Of a stretch of DNA of 64,000 nucleotides, positions 36,201 to 48,800 are shown piece after piece (the stretch's first letter is position 1; each line of letters starts with the position of its first letter). The position numbers and the translations under genes are program-made. The stretch comes from Paratinospora sagittata (Eukaryota > Streptophyta > Magnoliopsida > Ranunculales > Menispermaceae): contig JAYMFD010001271.1 in assembly GCA_035771175.1 (NCBI GenBank), positions 3,348,001-3,412,000 on the forward strand, written 5' to 3'. The notes beneath the pieces were generated by a model. It did not search any database. It was not told where the DNA came from and saw only the letters and a list, made by a program, of their open reading frames with translations.

Positions 36201-39200
36201 AGGGTAACCTCTCGATCAATCTCAACACGAAAACTCCCTCCATTGCAAAGTCTTCAAAATCACTTTGATTAGTATTTTATTTTGACAAAATATTTTTCGA
36301 AAGGTATTAATCATAATTTCAATGAGTTTTGAATGATTTAAAAGTGTTTTGAGACAATGGAATGGTTCTTAAGTGTTAAAATATTAATTTTTCCAAAATC
36401 GGGCGATCCAGCACTTTGCCAAAATTTTTCAAACGGCAATAGTGCACTATCAGTGTTGATAGCACGCTGATATGGTTGAATAATCAAAAATCTAGTATTT
36501 CTTGAAAATTGCCTACAACGCGCTATCCCTTTTCATAACTCGCTATAGAGCAGTTGCCGTGATCTTTTGATTTTTAGTAAAATGGGCAATAGCGTGCTAT
36601 TGGCCTTCATTGCACGCTATCGAAAAGTCCAAAAAACTCCAGCTCTCGGGTTTGTGTATATCGACCTGCAATAGTCCGCTATCTGTCATTAGAGAGCATG
36701 ATACACAATCCAATAGCATGCTATAGACGTTAGAGTTTGAAATCTCATAATTCTAACGAGAAAAACTTGGGCCTTTCGCTTGCTCTATTTTTCTATTCCT
36801 TGCACAGTTTTGACTGGGAATCCTAGCTGAAACATTCTCCACTAACACTTGGATGATTCCCGTTGTGCCGCACGCGCAAAACAACTTTAGACTAAACAAT
36901 GTTTTATATTCAATTAATTTCCTACTCCCTTGCTCTTTAACCTGCAACTGCTAATTTATTGAAACACACATTTTCTAATTTTCAAAGATACAACACACAC
37001 GATGTTTGCAAGTTAGACTGAGCTTTCCAAAGAGTATTTCAAAAGAAGAAAGTCGTGATTTTTACATTGCCAATAAAAGCTTCGACCTGAATCAAAATTG
37101 CAAACTATCTTGGAGATAACCTCATTTTGTCCCTTTTGTGCTCAGATTTCCAGAAGCTATCCATTGTTTTAAACTGTAGGTATATGATGTGTTCTTAGTA
37201 AGAGAACACGTCACCTATATTCTTTCTCTGAGTGCTACAAGTAATCATCAATAACAAATCAAACAATAGCTTCCAAAGTCTACAAAGATCAAGCTCTAAG
37301 AACGAAGACATATGTCAATGCTAATGCATTAGTTTGATCTTAGGTGTGTAGGGTAACCTCTCGATCAATCTCAACACGAAAACTCCCTCCATTGCAAAGT
37401 CTTCAAAATCACTTTGATTTTGTATTTTATTTTGACAAAATATTTTTCGAAAGGTTTTAATCATAATTTCAATGAGTTTTGAATGATTTAAAAGTGCTTT
37501 CAAACAATGGAATGGTTTTAAGTGTTAAAATATTAATTTTTCCAAAATCGGGCTATCCAGCACTTTGCCAAAATTTTTCAAACGGCAATAGCGCACTATC
37601 AGTGTTGATAACACGCTGATATGGTTGAATAATCAAAAATCTAGTTTTTCTTGAAAATTGCCTACAACGCGCTATCCCTTTTCATAACTCGCTATAGAGC
37701 AGTTGCCGTGATCTTTCGATTTATAGTAAAATGGGCGATAGCGTGCTCTAGACCTTGATTGCACGCTATCGGAAAGTCCAAAAAACTCCAGCTCTCTGGT
37801 TTGTGTATATCGACTTGCAATAGTTCGCTATCCGTCATTAGAGAGCATGATACACAACTCAAAAGCATGATATAGACGTTAGAGTTTGAAATCTCACAAT
37901 TCTAACGAGAAAAACTTGGGCCTTTCCCTGGCTCGATTTTTCTATTCCTTGCACAGTTTTGACTGGGAATCCTAGCTGAAACATTCTCCACTAACACCTG
38001 GATGATTCCCGTAGTGTCGCACGCACAAAACAACTTGAGACTTAACAATGTTTTATATTCAAATCATTTCCTACTCTCCTGCTCTTTAACTTGCAACTTC
38101 TAATTTAATAAAACGCTCATTTTCTAATTTTCAAAGATACAACACACACGATTTTTGCAAGTTAGACTGAGCTTTCCAAAGAGTATTTCAAAAGAAGAAA
38201 GTCGTGATTCTTGCATTGCCAATAAAAGCTTCGACCTGAATCAAAATTGCAAATTGCGTTGGAGATAACCTCATTTTGTCCCTTTTGTGCCGAGATTTTC
38301 ATATTCTATCCATTGTTTTAAATTGTAGGTATGTGAAGTGTTCTTAGTAAGAGAACACGTCACTTATATTCTTTCTCTGAGTGCTACAGCTAATCATCAA
38401 TAACAAATCAAACAATAGCTTCCAAAGTCTACAATGATCAAGCTCTAAGAACGAAGACATATCTCAATGCTAATGCATTAGTTTGATCTTAGGTGTGTAG
38501 GGTAACCTCGCGATCATACTCAACACGAAAACTCCCTCCATTGCAAAGTCTTCAAAATCACTTTGATTTAGTATTTTATTTTGACAAAATATTTTTTGAA
38601 AGGTTTTAATCATAATTTCAATGAGTTTTGAATGATTTAAAAGTGTTTTGAGACAATGTAATGGTTCTTAAGTGTTAAAATATTAATTTTTCCAAAATCG
38701 GGCTATCCACCACTTTGCCAAAATTTTTCAAACGGCAATAGCGCACTATCAGTGTCGATAGCACGCTGATATGGTTGAATAATAAAAAATCTAGTTTTTC
38801 TTGAAAATTGCCTACAACGCGCTATCCCTTTTCATAACTCGCTATAGAGCAGTTGCCGTGATCTTTCGATTGTTAGTAAAATGGGCGATAGCGTGCTATA
38901 GGCCTTGATTGCACGCTATCGGAAAGTCCGAAAAACTCCAGCTCTCGGGTTTGTGTATATCGACTTGCAATAGTTCGCTATCCGTCATTAGAGAGCATGA
39001 TACACAACTCAAAAGCATGATATAGACGTTAGAGTTTGAAATCTCACAATTCTAACGAGAAAAACTTGGGCCTTTCCCTTGCTCGATTTTTCTATTCCTT
39101 GAACAGTTTTGACTGGGAATCCTAGCTGAAACATTCTCCACTAACACCTGGATGATTCCCGTAGTGTCGCACGCACAAAACAACTTGAGACTTAACAATG

Positions 39201-42200
39201 TTTTATAATCAAATCATTTCCTACTCTCCTGCTCTTTAACTTGCAACTTCTAATTTAATAAAACGCTCATTTTCTAATTTTCAAAGATACAACACACACG
39301 ATTTTTGCAAGTTAGACTGAGCTTTCCAAAGAGTATTTAAAAAGAAGAAAGTCGTGATTCTTGCATTGCCAATAAAAGCTTCGACCTGAATCAAATTTGC
39401 AAACTGTCTTGGAGATAACCTCATTTTGTTCCTTTTGTGCTGAGATTTTCAGAAGCTATCCATTGTTTTAAACTGTAGGTATATGAAGTGTTCTTCGTAA
39501 GAGAACACGTAACCTATATTCTTTCTCTGAGTGCTACAACTAATCATCAATAACAAATCAAACAGCAGCTTCCAATGTCTACAAAGATCAAGCTCTAAGA
39601 GCGAAGACATATCTCAATGCTAATGAATTAGTTTGATTTTAGGTGCGTAGGGTAACCTCTCGATCAATCTCAACACGAAAACTCCCTCCATTGCAAAGTC
39701 TTCAAAATCACTTTGATTTAGTATTTTATTTTGACAAAATATTTTTCGAAAGGTTTTAATCATAATTTCAATGAGTTTTGAATGATTTAAAAGTGTTTTG
39801 AGACAATGGAATGGTTCTTAAGTCTTAAAATATTAATTTTTTCAAAATCGAGCTATCCAGCACTTTGCCAAAATCTTTCAAACGGCAATAGCGCACTATC
39901 AGTGTTGATAGCATGCTGATATAGTTGAATAATAAAAAATCTAGTTTTTCTTGAAAATTGCCTCCAACGCGCTATCCCTTTTCATAACTAGCTATAGAGC
40001 AGTTGCCGTGATCTTTCCATTTTTAGTAAAATGGGCGATAGCGTGCGATAGGCCTTGATTGCACGCTATCGAAAAGTCCGAAAAAGACCAGCTCTTGGGT
40101 TTGTGTATATCAACCTGCAATAGTCCGCTATCCGTCATTAGAGAGTATGATACACAACTCAATAGCATGCAATAGACGTTAGAGTTTGAAATCTCCCAAT
40201 TCTAACGAAAAAAACTTTGGCCCTTTCCCTTGCTCGATTTTTCTATTCCTTACACAGTTTTGACTGGGAATCCTAGCTGAAACATTCTCCACTAACACCT
40301 GGATGATTCCCGTAGTGTCGCTCGCGCAAAACAACTTTAGACTAAACAATGTTTTATATTCAAATCATTTCCTACTCTCTTGCTCTTTAACCTGCAACTG
40401 CTAATTTAATAAAACGCTCATTTTCTAATTTTCAAAGATACAACACACACGATTTTTGAAAGTTAGACTGAGCTTTCCAAAGAGTATTTCAAAAGAAGAA
40501 AGTCGTGATTCTTGCATTGCCAATAAAAGCTTCGACCTGAATCAAAATTGCAAATTGCGTTGGAGATAACCTCATTTTGTCCCTTTTGTGCCGAGATTTT
40601 CATATTCTATCCATTGTTTTAAATTGTAGGTATGTGAAGTGTTCTTAGTAAGAGAACACGTCACTTATATTCTTTCTCTGAGTGCTACAGCTAATCATCA
40701 ATAATAAATCAAACAATAGCTTCCAAAGTCTACAATGATCAAGCTCTAAGAACGAAGACATATCTCAATGCTAATGCATTAGTTTGATCTTAGGTGTGTA
40801 GGGTAACCTCGCGATCATACTCAACACGAAAACTCCCTCCATTGCAAAGTCTTCAAAATCACTTTGATTTAGTATTTTATTTTGACAAAATATTTTTTGA
40901 AAGGTTTTAATCATAATTTCAATGAGTTTTGAATGATTTAAAAGTGTTTTGAGACAATGTAATGGTTCTTAAGTGTTAAAATATTAATTTTTCCAAAATC
41001 GGGCTATCCACCACTTTGCCAAAATTTTTCAAACGGCAATAGCGCACTATCAGTGTTGATAGCACGCTGATATGGTTGAATAATAAAAAATCTAGTTTTT
41101 CTTAAAAATTGCCTACAACGCGCTATCCCTTTTCATAACTCGCTATAGAGCAGTTGCCGTGATCTTTCGATTGTTAGTAAAATGGGCGATAGCGTGCTAT
41201 AGGCCTTGATTGCACGCTATCGGAAAGTCCGAAAAACTCCAGCTCTCGGGTTTGTGTATATCGACCTGCAATAGTTCGCTATCCGTCGTTAGAGAGCATG
41301 ATACACAACTCAATAGCATGCTATAGACGTTAGAGTTTGAAATCTCACAATTCTAACGAGAAAAACTTTGGCCCTTTCCCTTGCGCGATTTTTCTATTCC
41401 TTACACAGTTTTGACTGGGAATCCTAGCTGAAATATTCTCCACTAACACCTGGATGATTCCCGTAGTGTCGCACGTGCAAAACAACTTTAGACTAAACAA
41501 TGTTTTATATTCAAATCATTTCCTACTCTCTTGCTCTTTAACCTGCAACTGCTAATTTAATAAAACGCTCATTTTCTAATTTTCAAAGATACCACACACA
41601 CGATTTTTGCAAATTAGACTGAGCTTTCCAAAGAGTATTTCAAAAGAAGATAGTCGTGATTCTTGCATTGCCAATAAAAGCTTCGACCTAAATCAAAATT
41701 GCAAACTGTCTTGGAGATAATCTCATTTTGTCCCTTTTGTGCTGAGATTTTCAGAAGCTATCCATTGTTTTAAACTGTAGGTATATGAAGTGTTCTTAGT
41801 AAGAGAATACGTCACCTATATTCGTTCTCTAAGGGCTACAACTAATCATCAAGAACAAATCAAACAATAGCTTCCAAAGTCTACAAAGATCAAGCTTTAA
41901 GGACGAAGACATATCTCAATGCTAATGCATTAGTTTGATCTTAGGTGGGTAGGGTAACCTCTCGATCAATCTCAACACGAAAACTCCCTCCACTGCAAAG
42001 TCTTCAAAATCACTTTGATTTAGTATTTTATTTTGACAAAATATTTTTCGAAAGGTTTTGATCATAATTTCAATGAGTTTTGAATGATTTAAAAGTGTTT
42101 TGAGACAATGTAATGGTTCTTAGGTGTTAAAATATTAATTTTTCCAAAATCGGGCTATCCACCACTTTGCCAAAATTTTTCAAACGGCAATAGCGCACTA

Positions 42201-42800
42201 TCAGTGTTGATAGCACGCTGATATGGTTGAATAATAAAAAATCTAGTTTTTCTTGAAAATTGCCTACAACGCGCTTTCCCTTTTCATAACTCGCTATAGA
42301 GCAGTTGCCGTGATCTTTCGATTTTTAGTAAAATGGGCGATAGCGTGCTATAGTCCATGATTGCACGCTATCGGAAAGTCCGAAAAACTCCAGCTCTCGA
42401 GTTTGTGTATATCGACCTGCAATAGTCCGCTATCTGTCATTAGAGAGCATGATACACAATCCAATAGCATGCTATAGACGTTAGAGTTTGAAATCTCACA
42501 ATTCTAACGAGAAAAGCTTTGGCCCTTTCCCTTGCTCGATTTTTCTATTCCTTAAACCGTTTTGACAGGGAATCCTAGCTGAAACATTCTCCACTAACAC
42601 CTGGATGATTCCCGTAGTGTCGCACGCGCAAAACAACTTTAGACTAAACGATGTTTTATATTCAAATCATTTCCTACTCTCTTGCTCTTTAACCTGCAAC
42701 TGCTAATTTAATAAAACACTCATTTTCTAATTTTCAAAGATACAACACACACGATTTTTGCAAGTTAGACAGAGCTTTTCAAAGAGTATTTCAAAAGAAG
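30290..42800. repeat. Satellite subfamily S3, first block
   Basis: Anchors are at 30758, 31906, 33057, 34155, 35251, 36400, 37549, 38699, 39849, 41000 and 42151. Diagnostic bases are ACCTGAATCAAAATTGCAAA, CATTTTGTCCC, CTCCCTCCATTGC, GTATTTTATTTTGAC, GGAATCCTAGCTG and CCCGTAGTGTCGC. Intervals are 1,148-1,151 bp except two of about 1,097 bp. Monomers 30758/31906 are matched at 36400/37549 (offset about 5,642 bp). A segment of at least 700 bp at about 38230 recurs at 40530 (offset 2,301 bp). Nothing here codes for a recognisable protein. Confidence 0.93.
33057..35250. repeat. Two adjacent monomers sharing a 54-bp deletion
   Basis: Both monomers go from AACTCGCTATAG directly to GCCTTGATTG (about 33197-33215 and 34295-34312), losing the segment from GAGCAGTTGCC to GCGTGCTATA. 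The deletion ends share GCTATAG, typical of slippage or direct-repeat recombination. The loss removes one arm of the ATAGCGTGC/GCACGCTAT stem. Both also share ATTTTGGAAACGG and TTGCGAAGTC, so the second is a recent tandem copy of the first. Confidence 0.93.
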
Positions 42801-42830
42801 AAAGTCGTGATTCTTGCATTGCCAATAAAA
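42800..42830. other. S3-to-S2 junction within one monomer
   Basis: To the left the sequence matches S3 copies such as 63400-63470 (GAGCTTTTCAAAGAG). From about 42830 it matches 21129 onward (CTTCAACCTTAATC, CCATTCTTTTAAACTG, CATCAACAAAAAATC). The two parents are distinguishable on both sides, so the exchange lies in this short interval. Confidence 0.8.
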
Positions 42831-45800
42831 GCTTCAACCTTAATCAAAATTACAAACTGTCTTGAAGATAACCTCATTTTATCCCTTTTGTGCTGAGATT
42901 TTCAGAAGCTATCCATTCTTTTAAACTGTAGGTTTATGAAGTGTTCTCAGTAAGAGAACACGTCACCTATATTCTTTGTCTTAGTGTTACAACTAATCAT
43001 CAACAAAAAATCAAACAATAGCTTCCAAAGTCTACAAAGATCAAGCTCTAAGAACGAAGACATATCTCAATGATAATGCATTAGTTTGATCTTAGGTGTG
43101 TACGGTAACCACTCGATCAGTCTCAGCACGAAAACTCTCTAAATTGCAAAGTCTTCAAAATCACTTGAATTTAGTATTTGACTTTGACAAAATATTTTTC
43201 GAAAGGTTTTAATGATAATTTCAACAAGTTTTGAATGATTTAAAAGTGTTTTGAGACAATGAAATGGTTTTTAAGGGTTAAAATATTAATTTTTCCATAA
43301 TCGGGCTATCAAGCACTTTGCAAACATTTTTCAAAAGGCAATAGCGCACTATCAGTGTTGATAGCACGCTCATATGGTTGAATAGTCAAAAATTTATTTT
43401 TTCTTGAATGTTGCCTACAACGCGCTATCCCTTTTCATAACTCTCTATAGAGCAGTTGCCGTGATCTTTCGATTTTTAGTAAAATGGGCAATAGCGTCCT
43501 ATAGGCCTTGATTTCAAACTATCGGAAAGTTCGAAAAACTCTAGCTCTCGGGTTTGTGTATATCGACTTGCAATAGTTCGCTATCCGTCATTAGAGAGCA
43601 TGATACACAACCCAATAGCATGCTATAGACGTTAGAGTTAGAAATCTCACAATTCTAACGAGAAACACTTAGGCCTTTCCCTTGCTCGAATTTTCTATTC
43701 CTTGCACAGTTTTGACTAGGAATCGTAGCTGAAACATTCTCCACTAACACATGGATAATTTCCGTTGTGTCGCACTAGCAAAACGACTTTAGACTAAACA
43801 ATGTTTTATATTCAGATAATTTCCTACTCTCTAGTTCTTTAACCTGCAACTGCTAATTTAATAAAATACACATTTTTTAATTTTCAAAGATACAACACAC
43901 ACGATTTTTGCAAGTTAGACTGAGCTTTCCAAAGAGTATTTCAAAAGTAGAAAGTCGTGATTCTAGCATTGCCAATAAAAGCTTCGACCTTAATCAAAAT
44001 TACAAATTGCCTTTAAGATAACCTCATTTTATCGCGTTTGTGCTGAGATTTTCAGATGCTATCCACTGTTTTAAACTGTAGGTATATGAAGTGTTCTCCG
44101 TAAGAGAACACGTCACCTATATTCATTCTCTAAGTGCTACAACTAATCATCAACAACAAATCAAACAATAGCTTCCAAAGTCTACAAAGATCAAGCTCTA
44201 AGAACGAAGACATATCTCAATGCTAATGCATTAGTTTGATGTTAGGTGTGTACGGTAACCTCTCGATCAATCTCAGCACGAAAACTCTCTAAATTTCAAA
44301 GTCTTCAAAATCACTTGGATTTAGTATTTGATTTTGACAAAATATTTTTCGAAAGGTTTTAATGATAATTTCAACAAGTTTTTAATGATTTAAAAGTGTT
44401 TTGAGACAATGCAATGATTCTTAAGTGTTAAAATATTATTTTTTCAAAAATCGGGCTATCCAGCACTTTGCCAAAAATATTCAAAAGGCAATAGCGCACT
44501 ATCAGTGTTGATAGCACGCTCATATGGTTGAATAATCAAAAATCTATTTTTTCTTGAATGTTGCCTACAACGCGCTATCCCTTTTCATAACTCTCTATAG
44601 AGCAATTTCCGTGATCTTTCGATTTTTAGTAAAATGGGCAATAGCGTGCTATAGGCCTTGATTCCAAACTATCGGAAAGTCCGAAAAACTCTAGCTCTCG
44701 GGTTTGTGTATATCGACTTGCAATAGTTCGCTATCCGTCATTAGAGAGCATGATACACAACCCAATAGCATGCTATAGACGTTAGAGTTAGAAATCTCAC
44801 AATTCTAACTAGAAAAACTTGGGCCTTTCCCTTGCTCGAATTTTCTATTCCTTGCAGACTTTTGACTAGGAATCATAGCTGAAACATTCTCCACTAACAC
44901 CTGGATGATTCCCGTTGTGTCGCACGCGCAAAACAACTTTAGACTAAAGAATGTTTTATATTCAAATAATTTCCTACTCTCTAGCTCTTTAACCTGCAAC
45001 TGCTAATTTAATAAAACACACATTTTTTAATTTTGAAAGATACAACACACACGATTTTTGCCAGTTAGACTGAGCTTTCCAAAGAGTATTTCAAAAGAAG
45101 AAAGTCGTGATTCTTGCATTGCCAATAAAAGCTTCGACCTTAATCAAAATTACAAATTGTCTTTAAGATAACCTCATTTTATCGCGTTTGTGCTGAGATT
45201 TCCAGATGCCATCCACTGTTTTAAACTGTAGGTATATGAAGTGTTCTTAGTAAAAGAACACGTCACCTATATTCATTCTCTAAGTGCTACAACTAATCAT
45301 CAACAACAAATCAAACAATAGCTTCCAAAGTCTACAAAGATCAAGCTCTAAGAAGGAAGACATATCTCAATGCTAATGCATTAGTTTGATGTTAGGTGTG
45401 TACGGTAACATCTCGATCAATCTCAGCACGAAAACTCTCTAAATTGCAAAGTCTTCAAAATCACTTGGATTTAGTATTTGATTTTGACAAAATATTTTTC
45501 GAATGGTTTTAATGATAATTTCAACAAGTTTTGAATGATTTAAAAGTGTTTTGAGACAATGGAATGATTCTTAAGTGTTAAAATATTATTTTTTCCAAAA
45601 TCGGGCTATCCAGCACTTTGCCAAAAATTTTCAAAAGGCAATAGCGCACTGTCAGTGTTGATAGCACGCTCATATGGTTGAATAATCAAAAATCTATTTT
45701 TTCTCTTGAAAAATGCTTACAACGCGCTATCCCTTTTCATAACTCTCTATAGTGCAATTGCCGTGATCTTTCGATTTTTAGTAAAATGGGCAATAGCGTG

Positions 45801-48800
45801 CTATCGGCCTTAATTCCACACTATCGGAAAGTCAGAAAATCACGAGCTCTCGGGTTTGTGTATATCGACCTACAATAGTCCGCTATCTGTCATTAGAGAG
45901 CATGATACACAACCCAATAGCATGCTATAGACGTTAAAGGTAGAAAAATCACAATTCTAACGAAAAAAACTTGGCCATTTCCCTTGCTCGATTTTTCTAT
46001 TCCTTGCACAGTTTTGACTGGGAATCCTAGCTGAAACAATCTCCACTAACACCTAGATGATTCCCGTTGTGTCGCACGCGCAAAACAACTTTAGACTAAA
46101 CAATGTTTTATATTCAAATCATTTCCTACTCTCTTGCTCTTTAACCTACAACTTCTAATTTATTAAAACAAACATTTACTAATTTTCAAAGATACAACAC
46201 ACACGATTTTTGCAAGTTAGACTGAGCTTTCCAAAGAGTATTTCAAAAGAAGAAAGTCGTGATTCTTGCATTGCCAATAAAAGCTTCGACCTGAATCAAA
46301 ATTGCAAATTGTCTTGGAGATAACCTTATTTTGTCCCTTTTGTGCTGAGATTTTCAGAAGCTATCCACTATTTTAAACTGTAGGTATATGAAGTGTTCTC
46401 AGTAAGAGAACACGTCACATATATTCTTTCTCTGAGTGCTACAACTAATCATCAAGAACAAATAAATCAATAGCTTCCAGAGCCTACAAAGATCTTCTAA
46501 GAACGAAGAAATATCTCATTGCTAGTGCGTTAGTTTGATCTTAGGTGTGTCGGGCAACCTCTCGATCAATCTCCGCACGAACACTCTCTACATTGCAAAG
46601 TCTTCAAAATCACTTGGATTTCGTATTTGATTTTGACAAAATATTTTTCGAAAGGTTTTAATCATAATCTCAACAAGTTTTGAATGATTTAAAAGTGTTT
46701 TGAGACAATGGAATGGTTCTTAAGTGTTAAAATATTATTTTTTCCAAAATCGGGCTATCCAGCACTTTGCCAACAGTTTTCAAAAGGCAATAGCGCACTA
46801 TCATTGTTGATAGCACGCTGATATGGTTGAATAAACAAAAATCTATTTTTTCTTGAAAGTTGCCTACAACGCGCTATCCCTTTTGATAACTCGCTATAGA
46901 GCAGTTGTCGTGATCTTTCGATTTTTAGTAAAATGGGCAATAGCGTGCTATTGGCCTTGATTGCTCGCAATCGGAAAGTCCGAAAAACTTGACCTCTTAG
47001 GTTTGTGTATATCGACCGGCAATTGTCCACTATCTGTCATTAGAGAGCGTTATACACAACCCAAGAGCATGTTATAGACGTTAGAGTTAGAAATCTCACA
47101 ATTCTAATGAGAAAAACTTGGGCCCTTTCCCTTGCTCGATTTTTCTATTCCTTGCACAGTTTTGACTGGGAATCATAGCTGAAACATTCTCCACTAACAC
47201 CTGGATGATTCCCGTTGTGTCGCACGCGCAAAACAACTTTAGACTAAACAATGTTTTATATTCAAATAATTTCCTACTCTCTTGCTCTTTAACCTCTAAC
47301 TGGTAATTTAATAAAACACTAATTTTCTAATTTTCAAAGATACAACACACACGATTTTTGCAAGTTAGACTGAGCTTTCCAAAGAGTATTTCAAAAGAAG
47401 AAAGTCGTGATTCTTGCATTGCTAATAAAAGCTTCGACCTTAATCAAAATTACAAATTGTCTTGTAGATAACCTCATTTTATCCCTTTTGTGCTGAGATT
47501 TTCAGAAGCTATCCATTGTTTTAAACTGTAGGTATATGAAGTGTTCTCAGTAGGAGAACACGTCACCTATATTCTTTCTCTGAGTGCTACAACTAATCAT
47601 CAAGAACAAATCAAACAATAGCTTTCAAAGTCTACAAAGATCAAGCTCTAAGAACGAAGACAAATCTCAATGCTAATGCATTTTTTTGATCTTAGGTTTG
47701 TACGGTAACCTCTCGATCAATCTCAGCACGAAAACTCTCTAAATTTCAAAGTCTTCAAAATCACTTGGCTTTAGTACTTGATTTTGACAAAAATACTTTC
47801 CGAAAGGTTTTAATCACAATTTCAATGAGTTTTGAATGATTTAAAAGTGTTTTGAGACAATGGAATGGTTCTTAATGGTTAAAATATTAATTTTTCAAAA
47901 ATCGGGCTATCCAGCACTTTGGAAACATTTTTCAAAAGGCAATAGCGCACTAGCAGTGTTGGTAGCAGGTTGATATGGTTGAATAATCAAAAATCTAGTT
48001 TTTATTGAAAGTTGCCTACGACGCGCTATCCCTTTTGGTAACTCGCTACATAGCCGTTGCCGTGATCTTTCGATTTTTAGTAAAATGGGCAATAGCGTCC
48101 TATTGGCCTTGATTGCACGCTATCAGAAAGTCCGAAAAACTCGACCTCTCGGGTTTGTGTATATCGACCTGCAACAGTCCGCTATCTGTCATTAGAGAGC
48201 ATGATACACAACCCAATAGCATGTTATAGACGTTAGAGTTTGAAATCTCACAATTCTAACGAGAAAGACTTGGCCACTTTCCCTTGCTTGATTTTTCTCT
48301 TCCTTGCACAGTTTTGACTGGGAATCGTAGCTGAAACATTCTCCACTAACACCCGGATGATTCCCGTTGTGTCGCACGCGCAAAACAACTTTAAACTAAA
48401 CAATGTTTTATATCCAAATAATTTCCTACTCTCTTCCTCTTTAACCTGCAACTTCTAATTTATTAAAACACACATTTTCTAATTTTCAAAGATACAACAC
48501 ACACGATTTTTGCAAGTTAAACTGAGCTTTCCAAAGAATATTTCAAAAGAAGAAAGTCGTGATTCTTGCATTGCCAATAAAAGCTTCGACCTTAATCAAA
48601 ATTACAAAATCTCTTGAAGATAACCACTTTTGTGCTGAGATTTTCAGAAGCTATCGATTGTTTTAAACTGTAGTTACATGAAGTGTTCTCAGTAAGAGAA
48701 CACGTCACCTATATTCTTTCTTTGAGTGCTACAACTAATCATCAAGAACAAATCAGACAATATCTTTCAAAGTCTACAAAGATCAAGCTCTAAGAACGAA

